NCBI GenBank assembly: GCA_021791455.1
Contig: JAJYWM010000290.1
Coordinates: 1 to 12,218 of the forward strand
Length of the DNA: 12,218 nt
From: a bacterium
GTDB taxonomy: Bacteria; Chloroflexota; Dormibacteria; UBA8260; Bog-877
Direction of reading: 5' to 3'
Shown here piece by piece: positions 5,899 to 11,880 of this stretch. The translations under genes were made by a program, and so were the position numbers. The notes under the pieces are model-generated. The model saw nothing but the letters and a program-made list of their open reading frames with translations. It made no database searches and was not told where the DNA came from. Positions within the stretch are counted from its first letter, which is position 1; every line of letters begins with the position of its first letter.

Positions 5899-6132
5899 TC
5901 ACAGAGTAGTGAACGTGCCGTTTGGCGCGAGGCTCGCCGCAGGACCGGAGGCGGTTGCACTGCGCTTCGACTCAGACGCCGAACGCGCTGAGCGGGCAGC
6001 GCGTGGAGTTGGTAACGTGGTAGGCGAGGTGGGGGCCGAGAAGGTCGCGAGCCGCAGGGCTACCCCGGCGAGCAACACGACGCCCGCCCTGCCGGCCTGG
6101 GGAGGCTCCCGGGTGGGGTCGCTACTGCTCAT
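5899..6132 (-). pseudogene. Truncated membrane-anchored redoxin-like gene at the end of the mer operon
   Basis: The 77-residue reading frame has a polar start, a hydrophobic segment (AGRAGVVLLAGVALRLATF, 13-31), a Ser/Ala/Arg-rich linker, and then LAPNGTFTTL at the very end. The upstream neighbour carries the nearly identical VAPNGTFTTLAG (70-81) just where its thioredoxin fold begins. So this frame looks like the first part of a second tethered thioredoxin whose catalytic domain has been lost; the TGA stop follows the shared motif at once. Its ATG overlaps the upstream stop (ATGA), so it was a true operon member. The break at about 5901 may mark a deletion or an insertion border. If translated it would be a membrane stub without a redox motif. 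An intact tiny membrane protein is the less likely alternative. Confidence 0.6.
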
Positions 6133-6782
6133 TTGAGCCGTCCCGCGGCTTGGAGCAGCTGCGGCATCGTCGACACGAGTGGGGCGTTCATGTAGGTGAC
6201 CTGGCCTTTGGCGTTCAACAGGTAGTAGACCTCGAGGTTGCTCTGGGGGTCGTAGGCGCGGGTAAGCCCCGCCGAAGCCACCCCGAAGCTCCAGTCGGGG
6301 TTGGTGGCCTCGGCTCCGGCGTAGGTCCTGGCGAAGCTGGCTATCGAAGGCCCCGACTGACCGAGGTCCTGGTAGAGCTCGAGCTCTACCACCCGCACCC
6401 CGTCAGCGTGGAGCCTTGCGATGTCTGAACCTCCGTTCTGGGCCAGTAGCTGGGTCCCGGCCTGGCACGACGAGCACCAAGTGGTCACGAGCCACACCAG
6501 GGTTGGCGTGCCTCGCAGGGAGGCGATGCTCGAGGTCGTGCCTGCGAGCGTGGTGAAGGTGCCGTTCGGTGCGACGTGCCCGGTGCCTGGGACCTCGGTG
6601 CTGGCAGCGGCTCTCGCCGGGCGGCTCGTCTGGGTGACGAAGTGCAGCCCGAGGATCACGCCGGTGACGAGGAGGATCGCCACCCCAGCGCTACCGAACC
6701 CCCAGCGCCGCCGGCGTCTGACTGCCACCTCGGCAGCCTTGCGCCGCGTCCGGTTCGCGCCGCTCCGGCTGGTCTGGCTCAC
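6129..6782 (-). CDS. Membrane-anchored thioredoxin-like protein (CSSC) of the mer operon
   Basis: A 217-residue protein: basic N-terminus (RTRRK, RRRRRW), one membrane anchor (about 29-49), a linker, then a thioredoxin-like fold from about 70. LVWLVTTWCSSCQAGTQLL (95-113) gives the CSSC redox pair at 103-106, and VYYLLNAKGQVTYMNAPL (185-202) is the usual late strand. The domain would face outside. In this operon it may pass electrons to, or accept Hg(II) from, the CC membrane protein encoded just upstream, taking the place of periplasmic MerP; that role is inference. The start is GTG 6782, overlapping the previous stop as GTGA, with AGGAG seven bases upstream. A general TlpA/ResA-type reductase is the alternative. 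Confidence 0.8.
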   Translation of the reverse strand: MSQTSRSGANRTRRKAAEVAVRRRRRWGFGSAGVAILLVTGVILGLHFVTQTSRPARAAASTEVPGTGHVAPNGTFTTLAGTTSSIASLRGTPTLVWLVTTWCSSCQAGTQLLAQNGGSDIARLHADGVRVVELELYQDLGQSGPSIASFARTYAGAEATNPDWSFGVASAGLTRAYDPQSNLEVYYLLNAKGQVTYMNAPLVSTMPQLLQAAGRLK

Positions 6783-7480
6783 CGCTGCGCTCCTGCTTCT
6801 AGAGCCGAACTGGGCCGACCCGCGCTGGCGGCAGCACGGCCCTCGTCGGCGCAGCCGGCGTCACGAAGAGGATCGCCGACCTCACAGCCGTCCCCGGAAA
6901 GACAGGCGGCGCGCCCGATCTTGCGGAGCCCCCACCACGCCGTGGCCGCGAGCAGGGCCAGGCTGGTGGAAAGGAACTCGGTCTCGTGGACGGCGAAGAA
7001 GTGTTGCAGGACTCCGGTCGCGGTGTAGAGGCCAGCGCCCGACACCCCGATGAAGGCGAGGAACGAGGGGATGAACGGGGTGCAGCAGAGCATGCTTGTC
7101 GCCAAGCTGACCACGAAGGCGAGACCACCAGCTGCACCGTTCGAGGCACGCGCTGCGGCTATCCGGCGCATCGCGTGCACCTGGATCATGACCACCAGAC
7201 CCATGGCGAGGCCGAGCACGACACTCCATGCCACGAGGTAGGCGTCGAGGTAATGCCAGTTCGTAAGCGAGAGTCGCTGAGTGTAGGCAAAGGGAAGGAG
7301 CACGCTGTACGCGAACGCCACCGCGAGCGCAGCTACCAGAAACACGACTCGATTGGCGTGTCCTCCTGCGACATCTTTGAGCACGACGGTCCAGTACATG
7401 CCCCTACCGTTGCGCCCATCACTTCCGGAGGCCGCAAGGTTTGAGGGGTCACCAAGCGGGGTGTGCTGCTTGATGCTCAT
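6779..7480 (-). CDS. Membrane protein with vicinal Cys pair, candidate mercury transporter
   Basis: A 233-residue membrane protein with about four or five hydrophobic segments (near 44-66, 79-101, 119-147, 150-162 and 168-185). The third has SMLCCTPFIPSFLAFIGVSG with Cys132-Cys133 followed by Pro. Classical MerT also has a vicinal Cys pair followed by Pro in a membrane helix, but it is about half this length and otherwise dissimilar, so I do not call this merT. The cytoplasmic-looking tail has three more cysteines (193, 199, 210) that could hand Hg(II) to MerA. Start choice: ATG 7478-7480 overlaps the merA stop (ATGA); a TTG nine bases further up is less likely. It is the only transporter candidate in the operon. 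The membrane nature is certain; the function is inferred from position and cysteines. Confidence 0.75.
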   Translation of the reverse strand: MSIKQHTPLGDPSNLAASGSDGRNGRGMYWTVVLKDVAGGHANRVVFLVAALAVAFAYSVLLPFAYTQRLSLTNWHYLDAYLVAWSVVLGLAMGLVVMIQVHAMRRIAAARASNGAAGGLAFVVSLATSMLCCTPFIPSFLAFIGVSGAGLYTATGVLQHFFAVHETEFLSTSLALLAATAWWGLRKIGRAACLSGDGCEVGDPLRDAGCADEGRAAASAGRPSSALEAGAQR

Positions 7481-8883
7481 GACGCACAACAGGACAGCGC
7501 AGCGACGTCTCTGGAGAACGACTGCGCGGTGAGCTTGATCGCTTCGGCCATGGTGAGGTATGGCGTCCAGGTGGCCGCGAGCTGATCGACGGTGAAGTTC
7601 GCCTCCAAGGCGTAGACCCCGGCAAGAATGGCGTCGGCAGCACCGTCAGCAACGAGGTGCACGCCGAGAACGCGGCCGGTGCCCCGCTCAGCGACGATCT
7701 TCGCGACCCCGCGAGTGTCACGGTTGACGATGGCCCGAGGAACAGCGGTGAGCGGAAGCACCCGGCACTCGCAGGCGATCCCACTCCGCACGGCTTCCTC
7801 GTCGGTCATGCCGACTGACGCAATCTGCGGGGAGGTGAAGGTGACCCGTGGGAGGGTGCGGTAGTCCACGCGCCGATGGCCATCCGAGAGGGCGTTGTCG
7901 GCGACGATCCCCCCGTGCGTGCCCGCGACGTAGACAAACTGGGGATGCCCCGTGACATCACCTGCCGCAAAGATGCGCGGGTTCGTAGTGCGAAGCTCAT
8001 CGTCCACGATGACCTCGCCGCGCGGGCCGAGAGTCACCCCGACGGCATCAAGGCCGAGGTCGCTGGTGTTCGGACGGCGCCCGGTCGCGACGAGGAGAAC
8101 CTCGGCGTGAAGCTCACGGGACCCGTGCGGACCGTCGATCCCGATGGCGACCCTGCCGTTCTCGCGGATCGCCTCGGTGACGGTCACGCCAGCTTCGACA
8201 GCGATCCCTTCGTCAGCGAAGATCGGCGTGAGCGCCTCGGATACCTCCGGCTCCTCAAACGGCGCGATCCGGGGGAGCGCCTCGACGATGGTGACCTTCG
8301 ATCCCAGGCGGGCGAAGAGCTGGCCCAGTTCGAGACCGACGGCGTTGCCGCCGATCACGAGGAGCGAGGCCGGGACGTCGTCCAGCTCCATCGCGGTCGT
8401 CGAGGTGAGGTACCCAACCTCATCGAGCCCGGGGATCGGAGGTGCCCAGGGGCCTGCGCCGGTTGCGATGACGTAGTAGTCGGCGACGACCTCCTCGCCG
8501 TTCACGCTGAGCGTGTCGTTGGCAGAGAAGCGCCCGTGCCCATGGAGGATCTCAAAGCCGTACAGCTCGGCGAGGTCCTCGTACTTCTCGTGGCGCAGCA
8601 TCTCGACGAGCGACCCCTTGCCAGCGACGAGGGCTGCCATGTCCACGCCGTGCGCCTCGGTGCTGATGCCGGGAAAGCGCGGGCTTGACGCGATGTGGCG
8701 CGCCTCGGCTGCCGCCAGAAGGGCCTTGGACGGGACGCAACCAACGTTCACGCACGTGCCGCCGACGAGCCCCTGCTCGACCATGACAACCGACGCCCCC
8801 ACGCGCGAGGCAGCAATCGCGGTCGCGAACGCAGCGCTCCCGGACCCCACGACGGCAAGGTTGTAGTGTGCCGTCTCAGCCAT
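7477..8883 (-). CDS. merA: Mercuric reductase
   Basis: A 468-residue flavoprotein that reduces Hg(II) to volatile Hg(0) with NADPH in the cytoplasm. The FAD site VVGSGSAAFA (11-20) precedes the redox motif GTCVNVGCVPSK with Cys44 and Cys49. The nucleotide site is VIGGNAVGLELGQLFARLG. The second FAD region is NPRIFAAGDVTGHPQFVYVAG. Near the C-terminus, PRAIVNRDTRG and TWTPYLTMAEAIKL are MerA-like, and the protein ends SCCAS with the vicinal Cys465-Cys466 pair that takes up Hg(II) and separates MerA from lipoamide dehydrogenases. No N-terminal metal-binding (NmerA) domain is present, and the length fits the bare core. Start: ATG 8881-8883 with AAGGGG seven bases upstream; an upstream ATG at 8944-8946 lies inside merB. 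It overlaps the merB stop by 8 bases. Confidence 0.96.
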   Translation of the reverse strand: MAETAHYNLAVVGSGSAAFATAIAASRVGASVVMVEQGLVGGTCVNVGCVPSKALLAAAEARHIASSPRFPGISTEAHGVDMAALVAGKGSLVEMLRHEKYEDLAELYGFEILHGHGRFSANDTLSVNGEEVVADYYVIATGAGPWAPPIPGLDEVGYLTSTTAMELDDVPASLLVIGGNAVGLELGQLFARLGSKVTIVEALPRIAPFEEPEVSEALTPIFADEGIAVEAGVTVTEAIRENGRVAIGIDGPHGSRELHAEVLLVATGRRPNTSDLGLDAVGVTLGPRGEVIVDDELRTTNPRIFAAGDVTGHPQFVYVAGTHGGIVADNALSDGHRRVDYRTLPRVTFTSPQIASVGMTDEEAVRSGIACECRVLPLTAVPRAIVNRDTRGVAKIVAERGTGRVLGVHLVADGAADAILAGVYALEANFTVDQLAATWTPYLTMAEAIKLTAQSFSRDVAALSCCAS

Positions 8884-9526
8884 GTTCGTTCCCCTTTGTG
8901 GCGAGATCGCCCCACGCCCGTCGTCCGAGCTCTGCGAACCGGGCAAGATCGGCGACTTGGCCGTGCGGATTCCCTGCCACCGCTCGCCACCGGTTCAGGT
9001 GCTCTTGGGAGCAGAAAAGGTTGGCAAGAGGACACACTTCGGCTCGGACGTTGTCGCAGTCGGTCGGCGGGATCCAGCCGCGGAGGAACGAGTCCAAAGG
9101 CGGCTCGCCGTGATCGATGTCGACGGCGAGCGAAGAGCCACAGTGTGCACAGGGCGTTGTCACGTGTGCATCGAGTGACAGCGCAGCGGGGATGCCGACT
9201 GCATCTATCGCACACCACGCATGCAGGCACTGCCCGTCGAGGACGAGAAGGTGGTTGGTCGGCTCCAGGGTGAGCCCGGCGAACCCGACTATGCGGTCAT
9301 CGGCATCTCGCTCGACGAGACCGGCATCGTGGAGCCAGCGCAACGCCAAGTCGATCGCGTCGGCGTCAAGACCCGTACGCAGAGCCAGCTGCTCAGGATC
9401 GAGGCGTTCCTCACGTTGCAGTGCGGAGAACGCAACCCGACCGACAGCGAGCACGGGTTCGGGAAGGCCGCTGAAGAGCACCGGCTCCTCGATCCCGTCC
9501 TCAGATACGTCCCCGCAGGCCGCCAT
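8876..9526 (-). CDS. merB: Alkylmercury (organomercurial) lyase
   Basis: A 216-residue protein that breaks carbon-mercury bonds and delivers Hg(II) to MerA. The N-terminal helical part (about 35-85, LDPEQLALRTGLDADAIDLALRWL) is winged-helix-like, as in known MerB. The catalytic stretch LHAWCAIDAVGIPAAL has Cys105 and Asp108, matching Cys96 and Asp99 of the plasmid R831b enzyme. The second catalytic Cys is probably Cys165 in EVCPLANLFCS. Extra cysteines (126, 129, 157, 172) might bind metal. Start choice: ATG 9524-9526 has GAGGAG six bases upstream; the ATG at 9530-9532 touches that site, and the frame's far upstream start lies beyond the divergent promoter. It is the first gene of the operon, with the normal family length (about 210 residues). 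Confidence 0.92.
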   Translation of the reverse strand: MAACGDVSEDGIEEPVLFSGLPEPVLAVGRVAFSALQREERLDPEQLALRTGLDADAIDLALRWLHDAGLVERDADDRIVGFAGLTLEPTNHLLVLDGQCLHAWCAIDAVGIPAALSLDAHVTTPCAHCGSSLAVDIDHGEPPLDSFLRGWIPPTDCDNVRAEVCPLANLFCSQEHLNRWRAVAGNPHGQVADLARFAELGRRAWGDLATKGNEHG

Positions 9527-9589
9527 GTTCATCTCCTCGTGTCGTGTTTCAGCTGGCCGCGCCAACGCGCCCGGTGAGCCACCAACTCG

Positions 9590-9621
9590 ATGGTAAACCC
9601 TCCAGTCAGGGGGAGAGTCAA
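9590..9621 (-). promoter_or_regulatory. MerR-type promoter and operator for merB-merA
   Basis: On the minus strand, TTGACT (9616-9621) and TACCAT (9590-9595) are separated by 20 bases, longer than the usual 17 and typical of promoters that MerR proteins untwist (19-20). The spacer holds the dyad CTCC-N8-GGAG (9600-9603 and 9612-9615). The predicted mRNA would start near 9583 and carry a leader of roughly 57 bases with GAGGAG (9533-9538) before merB. Confidence 0.75.
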
Positions 9622-9625
9622 GGCC

Positions 9626-9631
9626 TATCAT
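9626..9631 (+). promoter_or_regulatory. -10 box of a probable leaderless merR promoter
   Basis: TATCAT is followed by six bases and then the GTG at 9638-9640, the same spacing as at the redoxin operon. Its -35 region would fall inside the MerR operator, so MerR would repress its own gene, as is usual for the family. No Shine-Dalgarno precedes the GTG at proper distance. Confidence 0.5.
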
Positions 9632-9637
9632 GAAGAG

Positions 9638-10066
9638 GTGCGCATCGGAGAGGTCTCCAAGCGGTCCGGCGTCCCGGTGAAGACGATCCGCTATTACGAA
9701 GAGATCGGAGTCCTCGCTGCGCCGCGCCGCTCGAGGTCTGGGTACCGCGACTACGAATCCGAGGCGGTCAACCGGCTCGGGTTCATTCGGGCCAGCCAGG
9801 CGTTCGGCCTGAGCCTTGGCGAGATCAGGGAGATCGCCGCCTACCGGGACCGTGGCGAGGTGCCATGTGCCCACGTCCTCGCGCTACTCAGACGACATAG
9901 CCAAGAGATTGACGAGCGCATCGCAGTGCTGCAGCATGTTCGCTCGGCCCTCGACGGTCTGGTCTCTCGGGCGAGGAAGCTTCGTCCGGAGGACTGCTCG
10001 CCGTCGAGTGTCTGCCACCTCATCCCGAAGGGGAACGGCCCAGCCAAAGAGACAAACCGGCCATAG
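9638..10066 (+). CDS. merR: MerR-family mercury-responsive regulator
   Basis: A 142-residue protein with the MerR winged helix at the N-terminus (RIGEVSKRSGVPVKTIRYYEE, 2-22; GYRDYESEAVNRLGFI, 35-50) and a long dimer helix (about 78-112). Three cysteines, 77 (EVPCAHV), 120 and 126 (EDCSPSSVCHLIP), fall where MerR has its Hg(II) ligands Cys82, Cys117 and Cys126. Spacing between the last two differs (6 against 9), so response to mercury is likely but other metals are possible. Start choice: GTG 9638 puts the conserved N-terminus at residue 1 and fits a leaderless -10 box. The ATG at 9590 in the same frame lies on the merB -10 box and would add 16 non-conserved residues. It is divergent from merB and shares the regulatory region. 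Many actinobacterial mer operons instead use an ArsR-type regulator. Confidence 0.88.
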   Translation: MRIGEVSKRSGVPVKTIRYYEEIGVLAAPRRSRSGYRDYESEAVNRLGFIRASQAFGLSLGEIREIAAYRDRGEVPCAHVLALLRRHSQEIDERIAVLQHVRSALDGLVSRARKLRPEDCSPSSVCHLIPKGNGPAKETNRP

Positions 10067-10364
10067 CACGAGCCGGTCTTGCGGAGCTGCCATATGTGCA
10101 CTGGGAGCCCTGGTATCCGGCGACGAGGACGCTGCCGCCGAAGGCGACGGCAGTTGAACGTAGAGGTTTGCGGCCATGCCGAGGTGTTCCGAAATGCCGA
10201 CGAGATCGAGACGCCGCCAGTGGACGGAGTTGGTCCCGGGACTGAACTGACTGGCGTGGATGCGATCGCCTCGCGCTGGCGGGCTCGGTCCACGGCCACG
10301 ACAAAGTCGAGCCCCGCCGGTGGCCGGCCCACCTGCTGCCGGGCCAGTGTTCTCAGGAGGAGTG
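10067..10364. other. Stretch of 298 bases without a convincing gene, downstream of merR
   Basis: No credible gene is seen on either strand. A hairpin at 10132-10153 (CTGCCG/CGGCAG, with further CG pairs inside) could stop transcription from merR, though no T-run follows. A minus-strand frame across about 10140-10220 reads RRLDLVGISEHLGMAANLY, which looks slightly like a helix-turn-helix, but no start or full domain could be built around it. At the right end, AGGAGG (10355-10360) serves the next gene. Confidence 0.4.
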
Positions 10365-11246
10365 ATGGGACGGGCGAGCAACCGCAGGAAGCGGCGCAGG
10401 ACCAAGCGCGCGACCGAGATGAGGGCGGCCGATACCGACGCCATGCGAGGGCTGGCGGGTCTGCTCCGGTCCATGCAGGAGCGGCTGGCGGCGGTCAGGG
10501 AAGCATGGAGCACCGCGTCTGGAGCGACCCAGGCCCGCCCGACCCGCTGGCCCGATGACTCCCTCGGTGACCGCTTCGCCTCCTCGGTCCTGCTGCACGC
10601 GGCGAAGGCGCCGCGTCTCCAGGAAGCCTCGGTCCCGGACGCCTCCGTGATCACATCCGACCCAGCCCAGTGGTCGGTGGCCATGGAGATCCTTATCCGG
10701 TCGGTCGCTGTCGACGGGCGCAACGTTGACGACCCGTCGGTCCAAAGCCTCTGCGAGGCGGTGCGCCCTCTCGCTGAGGCGGAGCTGGCCGACGCCCAAG
10801 AAGCCGAAACTGACGCTGAGGAAGATGGCTTCAGACGGATAGCCCACGTGCCCGGCTTCCAGGATGAAGACGGACCGGTCTTCCTGCTGGGCTGCTGCGC
10901 CCTGGTCGACGCCGTCTGGACCCTGATCGGGGACGACCCGCTGGAGCCGGTCCTCGAGGTGCTGGCGCGGCGGCTCGCCGGAGCGCGGCTCGGTGTCGAT
11001 GGCCGGATGCTCGCCGAGGCAGCACTGCGGGCATTCGCCCAGCACCACCTCTTGGAGCAGCCCGGGGACGTCGAGCTCCTGGAACGGCTCGGCCCCTCTC
11101 GGTCGGGGGATCCCCTCGTGGACCTGGTTCTCGACGGAATGGTCGGGCCGAGCGATACGCTGCGTCTGGGACTGCAGGTGCTGCAGGTCCTGGCCGGGCT
11201 GTGCCAGAGTGAGCAGATGTCGGTTCTACCCGGTGCAGGGGAATGA
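10365..11246 (+). CDS. Unknown protein, 293 residues, basic N-terminus
   Basis: I do not recognise this protein. It starts with a very basic stretch, MGRASNRRKRRRTKRA (1-16), followed by mostly alpha-helical sequence rich in Ala, Leu, Glu and Asp. There is an acidic patch EAELADAQEAETDAEEDGF (about 143-161) and a hydrophobic stretch FLLGCCALVDAVWTLIG (173-189) with a vicinal Cys pair. It has no signal peptide or clear membrane helix, so it is probably cytoplasmic. A similar basic MGR.SNRRKR start is seen in some SEC-C-motif proteins, but no SEC-C motif is present here. Start: ATG 10365 with AGGAGG four bases upstream; a GTG three bases earlier is also possible. The next gene begins 73 bases after its stop on the same strand, so they may be co-transcribed. 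Confidence 0.65.
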   Translation: MGRASNRRKRRRTKRATEMRAADTDAMRGLAGLLRSMQERLAAVREAWSTASGATQARPTRWPDDSLGDRFASSVLLHAAKAPRLQEASVPDASVITSDPAQWSVAMEILIRSVAVDGRNVDDPSVQSLCEAVRPLAEAELADAQEAETDAEEDGFRRIAHVPGFQDEDGPVFLLGCCALVDAVWTLIGDDPLEPVLEVLARRLAGARLGVDGRMLAEAALRAFAQHHLLEQPGDVELLERLGPSRSGDPLVDLVLDGMVGPSDTLRLGLQVLQVLAGLCQSEQMSVLPGAGE

Positions 11247-11319
11247 GAAGCATGGGATCGACATATGCGTCGCCGGACGAGCCCCGGCGCCCCAGGGCAG
11301 TAGTGCAATCAGGGGGCCA

Positions 11320-11880
11320 ATGAGAGAAACGACCGGCCCGACTGCTGGTCCAGGGGCTGGCTTGGGGCTCTCAAGAGTGCCGAGGGCACTTCGTGAGGAT
11401 GTGGCCGCGATCACAGCCCTGATCGACCAGGTGTGCAACGACCACCTCGACGCCGAGTATGCCGAGCTGTGCGGGCGCTTGCTCGGAAGGCTCGCGCGCA
11501 AGCGCCCCTCCCCTTTGTTTGGGGGAGAGCTCCGGGTATGGGCGGCAGCGGTGCTCTACACAGTTGGCGGCATCAACTTCTTGTTCGACCCACATCAGAA
11601 TCCGCACCTTCGCGGCGATGACCTCGCCAAAATCACCGGGGTGGCGAAGTCCACCATAGCCAACAAGGCCAGTCTGATCCGCCGCAGCCTCCGCATCGAC
11701 CCGTTCGCGCAGGAGCTGTGCCGACGCGAGATGCTCGAACACCACCCCTACGCGTGGCTGGTCGAGATCAACGGGGTCGTCGTCGACGCCCGCGTCTTAC
11801 CCCCAGCGCTCCAGGAGGAAGTGCGGCGCAGGGGCCTGGTGCGATGGCTTCAACCCCCTACCGCGACCTCACCACCGTAA
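11320..11880 (+). CDS. DUF6398-like protein of unknown function
   Basis: A 186-residue protein. After a variable N-terminus (1-25), helices (REDVAAITALIDQVCNDHLDAEYAELCGRLLGRLARK) lead to a conserved-looking core: GELRVWAAAVLYTVGGINFLFDPHQNPHL (68-96), LAKITGVAKSTIANKASLIRRSLRID (101-126, helix-turn-helix-like), and HHPYAWLVEINGVVVDAR (140-157). From memory this matches the domain called DUF6398, in which W.....Y..G..NFLFDP precedes a sigma-70-like or helix-turn-helix segment. No biochemical role is known to me. Start: ATG 11320 with AGGGGG four bases upstream; the frame is open upstream but that part does not resemble the family. It probably forms a small operon with the preceding unknown gene. 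Confidence 0.7.
   Translation: MRETTGPTAGPGAGLGLSRVPRALREDVAAITALIDQVCNDHLDAEYAELCGRLLGRLARKRPSPLFGGELRVWAAAVLYTVGGINFLFDPHQNPHLRGDDLAKITGVAKSTIANKASLIRRSLRIDPFAQELCRREMLEHHPYAWLVEINGVVVDARVLPPALQEEVRRRGLVRWLQPPTATSPP

Noticed and set aside
5676..5960. 94-residue minus-strand frame between the mobile segment and the mer operon
   Set aside because: No ribosome site, no recognisable motif, and it overlaps the truncated redoxin frame.
9590..9637. ATG start for merR at 9590
   Set aside because: It falls on the -10 box of the divergent merB promoter and adds 16 residues outside the conserved MerR domain.
9527..9874. 332-residue version of MerB starting at 9874
   Set aside because: It would begin inside merR and cross the regulatory region. 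The ATG at 9526 has an ideal ribosome site and gives the normal MerB length.
9884..11308. 474-residue minus-strand frame across merR and the unknown gene
   Set aside because: Ser/Arg/Pro-rich product lying opposite two better supported genes; no motif.
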